Part shown: one piece after another, positions 15,490 through 22,614 of the stretch
Numbering within the stretch: the first letter of the stretch is position 1
Layout of the letters: each line of letters starts with the position of its first letter
NCBI GenBank assembly: GCA_963821495.1
Contig: CAWGEA010000003.1
Location: 248,001 to 312,000 of the forward strand
Direction: 5' to 3'
Length of the DNA: 64,000 nt
From: AC-32 sp963821495
GTDB lineage: Bacteria; Actinomycetota; Thermoleophilia; Gaiellales; Gaiellaceae
Notes under the pieces: model-generated
The model's input: only the letters and a program-made list of their open reading frames with translations
The model's database searches: none
Told to the model about the DNA's origin: nothing
Program-made: the position numbers and the translations under genes

Positions 15490-16194
15490 CTACTCGTTCG
15501 CGAGCTCGGTGAGCCGGTTCCGAGCCTGCCAGAGCTCGGGGTAGAAGCGGTTCTTGATCAGGCCACCGAGCAGCTCGACCGGCGTGCCCTGCGTGCCGAC
15601 GACCTGGTCTCCGATCACCCGGGCGACCGTCAGGTAGTGCCGCATGCGCCAGAGGGTGATCCGCTCGTCCCAGCCGATCAGGAGCTCCGCCAGCTGGTAG
15701 AGGTCCTCGTGCTCGCGGCCCTGCCGGTAGAGCTCGACCACGTTCAGGCCGGCCTCGCGCACGCGAGCGGAGAACGCCTGGCCGAGCTGCGGTGTGACCC
15801 GGCGGATCTCGCGGAAGCCCGGCGAGTCGAAGCCGCTGCCGTGGCCGAGCACCTTGCGGATCTCCTGGTACTCCCACGGCGACATCTCCTCGAGCATCTC
15901 GAGCTGCGCGATCACGTAGTCGAGGCAGAGGTGCGCGCGGCGCAGCAGCCGCTCCGCGGCGGCGAGCTCGCCTCTCTCTAGCAGCTTCGTCGCCTCCTCC
16001 GCCTCGTTCCAGGCGAGCTTGAGCCACAGCTCGGAGGCCTGGTGCACGGTCTGGAAGAGGTGCTCGTCACGGTGCGCTTGCTCCTCCGGCCGCTTCTGAA
16101 GGGCCAGCAGCTCGTCGGTGCGGAGGTAGCGCTCGTAGTCGCTCGCGCCCTCGCCCTCGAGGATCGGCTCGCTGTAGTCCTCGACCTCGGCCAC
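15490..16194 (-). CDS. kynA: Tryptophan 2,3-dioxygenase-family haem protein
   Basis: This 234-residue protein matches TDO: YLRTDELLALQ, the substrate-site region HLFQTVHQASELWLKL, and WRMRHYLTVARVIGDQVVGTQGT, which includes the family's haem-binding segment and GTxG-like loop. It would open the indole ring of tryptophan to N-formylkynurenine with O2. It is shorter than most bacterial TDOs (about 270-290). No other kynurenine gene is nearby, although NAD salvage genes are 4 kb away. The GTG at 16194 has TATGCT 6 bases upstream, interlocked with the promoter of rarA. Confidence 0.85.
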   Translation of the reverse strand: MAEVEDYSEPILEGEGASDYERYLRTDELLALQKRPEEQAHRDEHLFQTVHQASELWLKLAWNEAEEATKLLERGELAAAERLLRRAHLCLDYVIAQLEMLEEMSPWEYQEIRKVLGHGSGFDSPGFREIRRVTPQLGQAFSARVREAGLNVVELYRQGREHEDLYQLAELLIGWDERITLWRMRHYLTVARVIGDQVVGTQGTPVELLGGLIKNRFYPELWQARNRLTELANE

Positions 16195-16200
16195 GGCGGG

Positions 16201-16206
16201 AGCATA
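16201..16206 (-). promoter_or_regulatory. Putative -10 (TATGCT) of kynA
   Basis: Spacer to the GTG at 16194 is 6 bases. It overlaps the rarA hexamer on the other strand by four bases. Confidence 0.55.
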
Positions 16207-16208
16207 CT
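16203..16208 (+). promoter_or_regulatory. Putative -10 (CATACT) of rarA
   Basis: Spacer to the GTG at 16215 is 6 bases. The first base departs from TANNNT, so this is weaker than its partner. Confidence 0.4.
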
Positions 16209-16214
16209 TCCGCC

Positions 16215-17477
16215 GTGAGCGACCTTTTCGCCGATGCGGCCAAGGAGCGGATGCAGGAGGTGGCCCCGCTCGCCCTGCGCCTGCGGCCGCGCTCGGTCGA
16301 CGAGTTCGTGGGGCAGGACCAGGTGCTCGGCGACGGCTCGGCGCTGCGGCTCGCGATCGCCGAGGATCGGGTCGGCTCGGCGATCCTCTACGGCCCGCCC
16401 GGAACAGGCAAGACGACGCTCGCACGCATCGTCGCGCAGACGACCGGCGCGGCCTTCGAGGAGCTCTCGGCGGTCTCGGCCTCGGTCGGGGACGTGCGCG
16501 CCGTGCTGGCGCGGGCGCGCGACCGGCTCGGCGGCAACGGGCAGCGCACGATCCTCTTCCTCGACGAGATCCACCGCTTCAACAAGGCGCAACAGGACGC
16601 GCTCCTGCCCGCGGTCGAGGAGGGCCTGGTCACGCTGATCGGCGCCACCACCGAGAACCCGTACTTCGAGGTCAACTCGGCACTGCTCTCACGCTGCCAG
16701 ATCTACGAGCTCGAGCCGCTCGGCGAGCAGGAGCTGCGCGTGATCGTCGCCCGCGGGGTCGAGGCGCTGGAGACGACCGTGCCGGAGGACGTCTCGGCGC
16801 TCGTCGCCCGCCGGGCGGGCGGGGACGCGCGCAACGCGCTCAACATCCTCGAGCTCGCGGCGCAGACGGCGCGCGCCGAGGGCGTTCCGGTCGCCGAGCA
16901 GCACGTCGAGGACGCCGCGCGCAAGCGGCCGCTCGTGTACGACAAGGGCGGCGACGCGCACTACGACTTCATCTCGGCGTTCATCAAGTCGATGCGCGGC
17001 TCCGACCCCGACGCGGCCGTGTACTACCTCGCGGCGATGCTCGAGGGCGGCGAGGACGCGCGCTTCGTCGCGCGGCGGATGATCGTGCTCGCCTCCGAGG
17101 ACGTCGGCAACGCCGACCCGCGCGCGCTGCTTATCGCCGTGGCCGCCGCGCAGGCGGTCGAGCACGTCGGCCTCCCCGAGGCGCGGCTGAACCTCGCGCA
17201 GGCCGCCATCTACCTCGCCCGCGCGCCGAAGTCAAACGCCTCCTACGTCGCGCTGAAGGAGGCGACCGCCGACGTGCGCGAGCTCGGCCAGACGCGGCCG
17301 CCCGACTCCCTGCGCGACACCAGCTACTACGGCGCCAAGAAGCTCGGCCGCGGGAAGGGCTACATCTACCCGCACGACGACCCGCGCGGGTTCGACCTCG
17401 ACCATCTCCCGGAGCCGCTCCGGGGCAAGACGTACTACCGCCCGAGCGGCTCGGGCGAGGAGCGCAGCTCCGGCTGA
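16215..17477 (+). CDS. rarA: Replication-associated recombination protein A (AAA+ ATPase)
   Basis: This 420-residue RarA/MgsA/WRNIP1-family clamp-loader-like ATPase has Walker A GPPGTGKTT (about 59-67), Walker B ILFLDEIHRFN, sensor 1 GATTENPYFE and the C-terminal MgsA tetramerisation region with YDKGGDAHYDFISAFIKSMRGSDPDAAVYYLA and ending YKP-like YIYPHDDP. It acts at stalled replication forks. Length and domain order are normal. The GTG start is supported by the short spacer to the putative -10 and by the family N-terminus (PLALRLRPRSVDEFVGQ). Confidence 0.95.
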   Translation: MSDLFADAAKERMQEVAPLALRLRPRSVDEFVGQDQVLGDGSALRLAIAEDRVGSAILYGPPGTGKTTLARIVAQTTGAAFEELSAVSASVGDVRAVLARARDRLGGNGQRTILFLDEIHRFNKAQQDALLPAVEEGLVTLIGATTENPYFEVNSALLSRCQIYELEPLGEQELRVIVARGVEALETTVPEDVSALVARRAGGDARNALNILELAAQTARAEGVPVAEQHVEDAARKRPLVYDKGGDAHYDFISAFIKSMRGSDPDAAVYYLAAMLEGGEDARFVARRMIVLASEDVGNADPRALLIAVAAAQAVEHVGLPEARLNLAQAAIYLARAPKSNASYVALKEATADVRELGQTRPPDSLRDTSYYGAKKLGRGKGYIYPHDDPRGFDLDHLPEPLRGKTYYRPSGSGEERSSG

Positions 17478-17502
17478 CCTGTGCTTACATGGTCGCCGGG
17501 TC

Positions 17503-18426
17503 GTGCAAGTCCGTGCCGCCATCGTCGCCCTGACGGCACTCGCCGTCGCCATGCCGCCCGCAGCATCCGCGAGCCAGTTCGTGGACCTCGTGCGCGGGCA
17601 GGCTCCCGTGACTCTGAAGGTCGACCGCGGGAACCGCGCGATGGTCTACTACCAAAAGGGTGGCGCGGCGCGCCACGTGCTCGTGACCGGCGCGGTGAAC
17701 GCGCGCCAGCCGAGCCGTGCTGTCCGTCAGGTGCGCTTCCGGATCGACTACAGCGGGGGCTGGCGCACAACCCGGCGGGCGCTCTGGAAGAGCTTCCCGA
17801 ACGCGTGCGGCGCGTACGACGGGCCCGCCCTGCCGCACCTCGTGGCCGCGTGCAAGGCGCCGAATCGCTCGTACTGGGCCCTCCAGGAATGGATGGTCGA
17901 CCAGCCGAACTTCGGCGTCCTGCCCTGGACCGTGCGGCAGCGCTCGTACTCACTGCGCATCTCGCACTGGAGCACGCCCGTCGCGCAGGTCGAGCTGCAC
18001 GCCGACTGGATCTACGCGGGCCGCTTCCACGAGGTCTTCGGCCGCGCGAACTACCTCGGTCACCCCGTCTACGGCTTCAGCAGCACCTCACGCGGCGCGC
18101 CGACCGACGGGTACGGACGCCTGCTCTACCTGGACACCTTCGGCTCGGCCTACGGGAGCGGCTGGAGGCGCGAGAACGCCTTCCTCCCCCACCGGCCGAA
18201 CGGCGTCTTCTGCGCCGGCTTCTACCGGCACAACGGCCGCGGCCCGGGCAACGGCTCGCGCTACCGCATCACCATGATCGGCCCAGGCGTCACGCCCGAC
18301 GTCGCGTCCACCGTGTCCGGCCTGCACGACTTCAGCCACAACACCTCCGACGCCTCCTACGAGGCGCAACAGAACCGCATCCTCGACCGTCTGGCCGCAG
18401 GCGGTCGCTGGTGCCACCGGCACTGA
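17503..18426 (+). CDS. Secreted protein of unknown function
   Basis: This 307-residue protein has a clear signal peptide (VRAAIVALTALAVAMPPAASA, cleavage about residue 24) and no further membrane helix. The mature part is rich in Tyr, Trp and Arg and has three widely spaced Cys residues that could pair (NACGAYD, VAACKAP, FCAGFYRH) plus a terminal RWCHRH. I do not recognise the family. It follows rarA by 25 bases. The GTG at 17503 is the first start that gives the signal peptide, and a TTACAT lies 12 bases before it. An extracellular or wall-associated role is likely. Confidence 0.75.
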   Translation: MQVRAAIVALTALAVAMPPAASASQFVDLVRGQAPVTLKVDRGNRAMVYYQKGGAARHVLVTGAVNARQPSRAVRQVRFRIDYSGGWRTTRRALWKSFPNACGAYDGPALPHLVAACKAPNRSYWALQEWMVDQPNFGVLPWTVRQRSYSLRISHWSTPVAQVELHADWIYAGRFHEVFGRANYLGHPVYGFSSTSRGAPTDGYGRLLYLDTFGSAYGSGWRRENAFLPHRPNGVFCAGFYRHNGRGPGNGSRYRITMIGPGVTPDVASTVSGLHDFSHNTSDASYEAQQNRILDRLAAGGRWCHRH

Positions 18427-18438
18427 GCCGCGCCTCGG

Positions 18439-18444
18439 TAGCCT
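18439..18444 (+). promoter_or_regulatory. Putative -10 (TAGCCT) of the OsmC gene
   Basis: This one lies 28 bases before the ATG, leaving room for a leader of about 22 bases that contains the AGGAGG ribosome site at 18461-18466. It contrasts with the leaderless starts elsewhere in the window. Confidence 0.5.
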
Positions 18445-18472
18445 CCGGCACCCAACGACGAGGAGGAGCCAG

Positions 18473-18913
18473 ATGGCGATCGAGCGACGAGCCCACGCGA
18501 CCTGGGAAGGCGACCTGCGCAACGGGTCCGGGCAGTTCGACCTGACGAGCAGCGGCGCAGTCACCGGCCAGCCCGTGACCTTCGCCTCCCGCTTCGAGCC
18601 GGAGGCCGGCGGCAAGACGAGCCCGGAGGAGCTGATCGCCGCGGCGCACGCGACGTGCGTCTCGATGGCGCTCGCGAACGGCCTCGCGGAGGACGGGCAC
18701 GCACCGAGGCGGCTCGAAACCGATGCCGTCTGCACGCTCGACCAGACCGACGCCGGCTTCCGCATCACCTCCATGCACCTGACGGTGCGGGGCCAGGTCG
18801 ACGGGCTCGACGAGAGCGCTTTCCAGGCCGCGGCGCAGCAGGCCAAGGAGGGCTGCCCGGTCTCGAACGCTCTAGGCGGCGTCGAGATCTCGATGGAGGC
18901 GTCGCTGGGCTAG
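18473..18913 (+). CDS. OsmC/Ohr-family peroxidase
   Basis: This 146-residue protein has the two redox Cys residues of the family: one in AAHATCVSMAL and one in KEGCPVSNAL. The Glu and Arg that shape the active site are also likely present. Members reduce organic hydroperoxides using a thiol donor. The PEELIAAAHATC context fits the OsmC rather than the Ohr subgroup. It has one of the few strong Shine-Dalgarno sequences in the window (AGGAGG) and its own likely promoter. Confidence 0.92.
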   Translation: MAIERRAHATWEGDLRNGSGQFDLTSSGAVTGQPVTFASRFEPEAGGKTSPEELIAAAHATCVSMALANGLAEDGHAPRRLETDAVCTLDQTDAGFRITSMHLTVRGQVDGLDESAFQAAAQQAKEGCPVSNALGGVEISMEASLG

Positions 18914-18918
18914 CTCGG

Positions 18919-19590
18919 TCAGTCGGAGCCGCGCTCGATGCGACCGGCGGCCATCTCGCCGAAGCCGCTTCGCATTGCGCGGTAGGCGTGCGCGGCGCGC
19001 TCGACGTCGTACTCGGTGCGACGGAAGTGGAACTCGCCGTCGTCGTCTCGGACGGCCCAGGCGGCGCGGCGGTCGCGGTCGAGCGGCATCCCCACACTGC
19101 CCGGGTTCAGCAGCTCGGTGCCGGACGGGCCCGACCGCCGGAACTGCTGGTGGCTGTGGCCGAAGACGACCAGCCGGTCACGAACGCCGGCGAGCAGGCG
19201 CTCCTCTCCGTCCTGCGGCGCCGGGGCAAAGGTGTCGTCGTCGGCCAGCGGCGAGCCGTGCACGTACAGCACGCCGTCGAGCTCCGCCTGGGCCGCTAGG
19301 CGGTAGAGCCGCTCGACCTCCTCCTGCGGGAAGTCGCGTAGGAAGCGCTCGTACTCCTCCGCGACCTCCGGGCGCTCCGGCGGCTCGCGGAGCCAGCGCT
19401 CGCCGTTGCCGCGGATCCACGTCGCCCGGTCGAGGCCACGCAGCCGGGCGAGCGTCTCGTGTGGCCACGGACTCGGCGTGCCGTAGTCGCCCCCGAGCAG
19501 CCAGCGGTCGGCGCCCTCGTCCTCCGCCTGCTCGAGCACGGCCTCGAGCGCCGGCAGGTTGCCGTGGATGTCGTAGAGGACGCCCAGCAC
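18919..19590 (-). CDS. Calcineurin-like metallophosphoesterase (YfcE/MJ0936 type)
   Basis: This 223-residue protein has the order of dimetal ligands YDIHGNLPALEA, GGDYG, RGNGERWL, LYVHGSP and FGHSHQQF, followed by LLNPGSVGMP. All match the small phosphodiesterase family. The substrate is unknown (cyclic nucleotides and bis-pNPP are typical test substrates). The GTG at 19590 is chosen because the conserved VLGVLYDIHGN strand starts there and a GACTAT hexamer lies 6 bases upstream, interlocked with that of the divergent hydrolase gene. It ends 5 bases from the convergent OsmC gene. Confidence 0.9.
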   Translation of the reverse strand: MLGVLYDIHGNLPALEAVLEQAEDEGADRWLLGGDYGTPSPWPHETLARLRGLDRATWIRGNGERWLREPPERPEVAEEYERFLRDFPQEEVERLYRLAAQAELDGVLYVHGSPLADDDTFAPAPQDGEERLLAGVRDRLVVFGHSHQQFRRSGPSGTELLNPGSVGMPLDRDRRAAWAVRDDDGEFHFRRTEYDVERAAHAYRAMRSGFGEMAAGRIERGSD

Positions 19591-19596
19591 GCCGGG

Positions 19597-19602
19597 ATAG
19601 TC
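19597..19602 (-). promoter_or_regulatory. Putative -10 (GACTAT) of the phosphoesterase gene
   Basis: Spacer to the GTG at 19590 is 6 bases. The first base departs from the TANNNT pattern, so it is weaker than its partner. Confidence 0.35.
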
Positions 19603-19603
19603 T
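19598..19603 (+). promoter_or_regulatory. Putative -10 (TAGTCT) of the alpha/beta hydrolase gene
   Basis: Spacer to the ATG at 19611 is 7 bases. It overlaps the hexamer of the divergent gene almost completely. Confidence 0.5.
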
Positions 19604-19610
19604 GACGGCG

Positions 19611-20411
19611 ATGCGCCTGCACGTGCACGAGTGGGGGGACGCCGCCGCGCCTCCGGTCGTGTGCGTCCACGGCGTCTCCGCACACGGCCGCCGCTACCGC
19701 AAGCTGGCCGAGGAGCGGCTGGCGACGAGTTTCCGGGTGCTCGCGCCGGACCTGCGCGGGCATGGCCTCTCCGAGCACGACCCGCCGTGGGATCTCGCGA
19801 CGCACGTCGGCGACCTGCTGGAGACGCTCGACGAGGAGGGGATCGAAGCGCCGGCCTGGGTCGGGCACAGCTTCGGCGCACGGCTGGTGCTGGAGCTCGC
19901 GGCGCGAGAACCGGAGCGGATCCGCTGCGCCGTGCTGCTCGACCCGGCGATCCAGATCCTCCCGCACGTCGGCTACGACTTCGCGCAGGAAGCGGCAAAG
20001 GATCATTCGTTCACGTCGGTGGACGAGGCGATCGAGGCGCGTCTGACGAGCAGCACCCTCACGCCGCGGGAGTTCCTCGAGGAGGAGGCGCACGAACACC
20101 TCGCACCTTCGTCGGACGGGCACCTGCGCTGGCAGTGCAGTCGCGCAGCCGTGGCCACGGTCTACAGCGAGCTCTGCCGAGAGCCGCCGCCGACGACGGT
20201 GCTGGAGGGAATCCCGTCGCTGCTCGTCCACGCCTCGCAGTTCGGCCTCGTGCGCGAGGAGCAGCTGGAGGAATACGAGAGCGTGCTCGGCGACGGCCTA
20301 GAGGTCGTGGCCGTGCCCGGCGGCCACATCGTCTACTGGGACGCTTTCGAGGAGACCGCCGACGCGGTGGAGAGGTTCCTCACTCGACACAGTCCCGTTT
20401 CACACGCGTGA
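19611..20411 (+). CDS. Alpha/beta-fold hydrolase
   Basis: This 266-residue soluble hydrolase has the oxyanion motif VCVHGVSAHG, the strand LAPDLRGHGLSEHD, the nucleophile elbow VGHSFG (Ser about 86) and a late His in VPGGHIVYW, completing the triad. The family includes esterases, C-C bond hydrolases and haloperoxidases, and the substrate cannot be predicted. It is divergent from the phosphoesterase gene with 20 bases between start codons. Confidence 0.88.
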   Translation: MRLHVHEWGDAAAPPVVCVHGVSAHGRRYRKLAEERLATSFRVLAPDLRGHGLSEHDPPWDLATHVGDLLETLDEEGIEAPAWVGHSFGARLVLELAAREPERIRCAVLLDPAIQILPHVGYDFAQEAAKDHSFTSVDEAIEARLTSSTLTPREFLEEEAHEHLAPSSDGHLRWQCSRAAVATVYSELCREPPPTTVLEGIPSLLVHASQFGLVREEQLEEYESVLGDGLEVVAVPGGHIVYWDAFEETADAVERFLTRHSPVSHA

Positions 20412-20478
20412 ATTCTTCGCCGATAGGCTGACTGCACGGGGGAACAGCGAGGGGGACCCCCGGGGGCAAATTCACGCG
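20405..20478. repeat. 10-bp perfect inverted repeat enclosing G-rich sequence
   Basis: CGCGTGAATT (20405-20414) and AATTCACGCG (20469-20478) are perfect inverted copies around a 54-base loop. The left arm overlaps the hydrolase stop codon. The loop holds a TAGGCT on the plus strand (20424-20429) and a GGGGGACCCCCGGGGG block. The position between two convergent genes fits a transcription end, but there is no T-run. A structured small RNA is an alternative. Confidence 0.45.
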
Positions 20479-20482
20479 CGGG

Positions 20483-21394
20483 TCACAGAATGCGGGCGCC
20501 GAGAGCGCTCGCGACGAGCTCGACCGCCAGCTGCGCGGTCTGGTTCTCTCGGTCGAGGATCGGGTTCACCTCGACGACCTCGAGCGAACCGACGGTGCCG
20601 GCCTCGGCGGCGAGCTCCATCGCGAGGTGCGCCTCGCGGTACGACAGGCCGCCGCGGACGGGCGTGCCGACGCCCGGCGCCACGTCCGGGTCGAGCACGT
20701 CCAGGTCGAGGCTGAGGTGGACGAAGCCGTCGCCCGACACGTGCTCCAGCGCCTCGCGCATCGCGGTCTCGACACCCACCCGGTCGAGATCGCTCATCGT
20801 GAAGACACGCGCGTCGAGCTCAGCCAGCAGCTCGCGTTCGCCGGGATCGAGCGACCGGACGCCGACGAGCGCGACGCGGCGGCGGTCGACGGCCGGCAGC
20901 GGGTAGGCGTCGCTCTCGAACTCCGCCCCCGCGAGCCCGAGCGCGGCCGCGAGCGGCATCCCGTGGACATTCCCGCTCGGGGAGGTCTCCGGGCGGTTGA
21001 GGTCGCCGTGCGCATCGAGCCAGAGAACGCCGCCTGGACCGGAGGCGCGGGCGAGCCCGCCAAGCGTTCCGAGCGCAACCGAATGGTCGCCGCCGAGCAC
21101 CAGTGGGAAGTAGCCGTCCTCCACCGCGCCCGCCACATGCTCGGCGATGCGCTCGCAGGTCGCCTTGATCTGTGGGAGGTACCGCATCCGCTCGTCGACG
21201 ACCGAGGTTGCCTCGGCGACCGCGGTCACGACGTCACCACGGTCCTCGCAACGGCGGCCGAGCTCCCCGATGCGATCGTCGAGGCCCGCGTAGCGGATCG
21301 CCGAGGGGCCCATATCGACGCCGCGCCGCCCAGCTCCGAGATCGAGCCCTGCGCCGATCACGGCCACCGGCTGGGGTGCCTCTTGTGGATTCAC
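20483..21394 (-). CDS. rocF: Arginase-family ureohydrolase
   Basis: This 303-residue protein has all Mn-binding motifs: GGDHSVALG, WLDAHGDLN with the preceding G-rich strand, and SLDLDVLDPDVAPG. The GVDMGPSAIRYAGL segment and the ASxxxEVNPILD-like ending (LEVVEVNPILDREN) are closer to arginase than to agmatinase. It should hydrolyse arginine to ornithine and urea. A frame extends upstream, but the GTG at 21394, with TAGCCT 7 bases before it, fits the family N-terminus best; an ATG at 21421 is the alternative. It is divergent from a response regulator with interlocked promoters. Confidence 0.9.
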   Translation of the reverse strand: MNPQEAPQPVAVIGAGLDLGAGRRGVDMGPSAIRYAGLDDRIGELGRRCEDRGDVVTAVAEATSVVDERMRYLPQIKATCERIAEHVAGAVEDGYFPLVLGGDHSVALGTLGGLARASGPGGVLWLDAHGDLNRPETSPSGNVHGMPLAAALGLAGAEFESDAYPLPAVDRRRVALVGVRSLDPGERELLAELDARVFTMSDLDRVGVETAMREALEHVSGDGFVHLSLDLDVLDPDVAPGVGTPVRGGLSYREAHLAMELAAEAGTVGSLEVVEVNPILDRENQTAQLAVELVASALGARIL

Positions 21395-21401
21395 CGAGGC
21401 A

Positions 21402-21407
21402 AGGCTA
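21402..21407 (-). promoter_or_regulatory. Putative -10 (TAGCCT) of the arginase gene
   Basis: Spacer to the GTG at 21394 is 7 bases. It overlaps TAGCGT on the other strand by two bases. Confidence 0.5.
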
Positions 21408-21411
21408 GCGT
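21406..21411 (+). promoter_or_regulatory. Putative -10 (TAGCGT) of the response regulator gene
   Basis: Spacer to the ATG at 21420 is 8 bases. No ribosome site lies between. Confidence 0.45.
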
Positions 21412-21419
21412 TGCGTTCC

Positions 21420-21812
21420 ATGAGTCTCGCGCCGTCCGAGGACTCGCGCATTCGCGTGCTGATCGCCGATGACGATCCTACGTTCCTGCAGTCGCTCGAG
21501 GAGCTGATCGACCGGCAGCCGGAGCTCTTCGTGATCGGCGCGGCCGGCGATGGACTGGAGGCGATCGAGCTCGCGGAGCGCCTCGACCCCGACGCGGTCG
21601 TGCTCGACCTGCACATGCCGCTCCTCGACGGGGTGACCGCCGCCGCGCGACTGCGCCGCGACCACCCGAACCTCTGCCTGATCGCGCTCACGGGCGACGA
21701 CGCCACAGAGCTTCACGGCGCCGTGCGCGAGGCCGGCGCGGACGAGGTGCTGCTCAAGAGCGAGCTGATCGAGGTACTTCTCGAGCGGCTTGCGGATGTG
21801 CGGGCGGGATGA
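21420..21812 (+). CDS. Single-domain response regulator (receiver only)
   Basis: This 130-residue protein is a complete CheY-like receiver: the acidic triad IADDDP, the phosphoacceptor Asp in VVLDLHMPLLDG (about residue 61), Thr in ALTGDD and Lys in LLKSE. There is no output domain, so it must act by protein contact or as a phosphate relay. No histidine kinase is adjacent; the nearest pair is near 39 kb. The N-terminal MSLAPSEDSR tail is unstructured. Its stop abuts the 3' end of tRNA-Phe on the other strand. Confidence 0.9.
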   Translation: MSLAPSEDSRIRVLIADDDPTFLQSLEELIDRQPELFVIGAAGDGLEAIELAERLDPDAVVLDLHMPLLDGVTAAARLRRDHPNLCLIALTGDDATELHGAVREAGADEVLLKSELIEVLLERLADVRAG

Positions 21813-21885
21813 TGGCGAGGGCCGGAATCGAACCGGCGACACCACGGTTTTCAGCCGTGTGCTCTACCAACTGAGCTACCTCGCC
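21813..21885 (-). tRNA. tRNA-Phe (GAA)
   Basis: The 73-base cloverleaf reads GGCGAGG at the 5' end and CCTCGCC plus discriminator A at the 3' end, forming a perfect acceptor stem. The D-arm (GCTC…GAGC), the anticodon arm with loop CTGAAAA (anticodon GAA) and the T-arm (GGTTCGATTCC) are all present. CCA is not encoded. The 3' end is directly next to the stop codon of the convergent response regulator. Confidence 0.96.
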
Positions 21886-21895
21886 GCGGGCGCCC

Positions 21896-21901
21896 AGTGT
21901 A
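21896..21901 (-). promoter_or_regulatory. Putative -10 (TACACT) of tRNA-Phe
   Basis: TACACT ends 10 bases before the mature 5' end of the tRNA. The same hexamer at the same distance precedes tRNA-Ile at 58450, which supports the call. Confidence 0.6.
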
Positions 21902-21914
21902 GCCACGGCCGCGC

Positions 21915-21959
21915 AAAAAAGGACGTCCGGGCCGGTGCTACCGCGCCGCGAACGTCCTT
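21915..21959 (-). terminator. Rho-independent-like terminator after the methyltransferase gene
   Basis: On the minus strand AAGGACGT and ACGTCCTT form an 8-bp stem (arms 21952-21959 and 21919-21926), followed directly by TTTT. The 25-base loop can fold further (CCGG/GGCC). It would end the methyltransferase transcript just before the tRNA-Phe promoter. Confidence 0.65.
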
Positions 21960-21972
21960 GGTATACGCCAGC

Positions 21973-22614
21973 CTAGTTGCGAACGCCCTGACGGGCAAGC
22001 AGCGCGGTCCCGCCGCTCGCGGCGAAGTCCGCAAAGTCCGAGAAACCGCGGGCGCCCAGCTCCCGGCGCAGACGCTCCGGCGGCACCCAGATCGGCGTCT
22101 CCGGGCCGGCCGAGAACGACAGCACGACCCGGCCGCCCGGCGCGACAACGCGCTCCAGCTCGTCGAAGAACGGGATCATGTTCGCGAGGACGACGAGGTC
22201 GAACGAGCCGTCGCCGAAGGGGAGCCGTACGCCGTCGCCGGCCAGGAAGCGCACTCGCCCGGCAAGCTCAGGAGGGGTGTTCGCTCGCGCCTCCGCCAGC
22301 ATCCGATCGGCCAGGTCGACGCCCATCACCTCGGCATCGGGGAAGCGGCGGGCGACGACGAACGCCGCGGCGCCGGTGCCCGTTCCGAGGTCGAGGATCC
22401 GCCGCGGGGGCGCTTCGATCGCGCCCAGCGCCTCCTCGAGCGCGGCGAAGGCCTCGGGCCGCCTCATCGCGTGCCAGTCGGGCGCGAGCCGATCGAACTG
22501 CCTCCGCAGCGGCCAGCGGAACGCGCCCCAGAGGCGCGGCCGCGCGACGACGGCGTTCGTGGCGACCCGCGCGAAGCGCCGGCCGAGGTTCCGCTCGAGG
22601 TCTGCGAGCCTCAC
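21973..22614 (-). CDS. Class I SAM-dependent methyltransferase
   Basis: This 213-residue protein has motif I ILDLGTGTGAAAFVVA, the acidic GVDLADRML, motif II-like DGSFDLVVLANMIPFFDEL and RVVAPGGRVVLSFS. Substrate not identifiable. The GTG at 22614 overlaps the stop of the SAM-hydrolysing enzyme gene (GTGA), so both SAM-using genes are co-translated. A hairpin with a T-run follows its stop at 21973. Confidence 0.85.
   Translation of the reverse strand: MRLADLERNLGRRFARVATNAVVARPRLWGAFRWPLRRQFDRLAPDWHAMRRPEAFAALEEALGAIEAPPRRILDLGTGTGAAAFVVARRFPDAEVMGVDLADRMLAEARANTPPELAGRVRFLAGDGVRLPFGDGSFDLVVLANMIPFFDELERVVAPGGRVVLSFSAGPETPIWVPPERLRRELGARGFSDFADFAASGGTALLARQGVRN

Noticed and set aside
20436..20480. 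c-di-AMP or c-di-GMP riboswitch suggested by GGGGGAAC and GGGGGACC runs
   Set aside because: The conserved helices of those riboswitches cannot be completed, and no gene follows in the right direction. I kept it only as a structured element.
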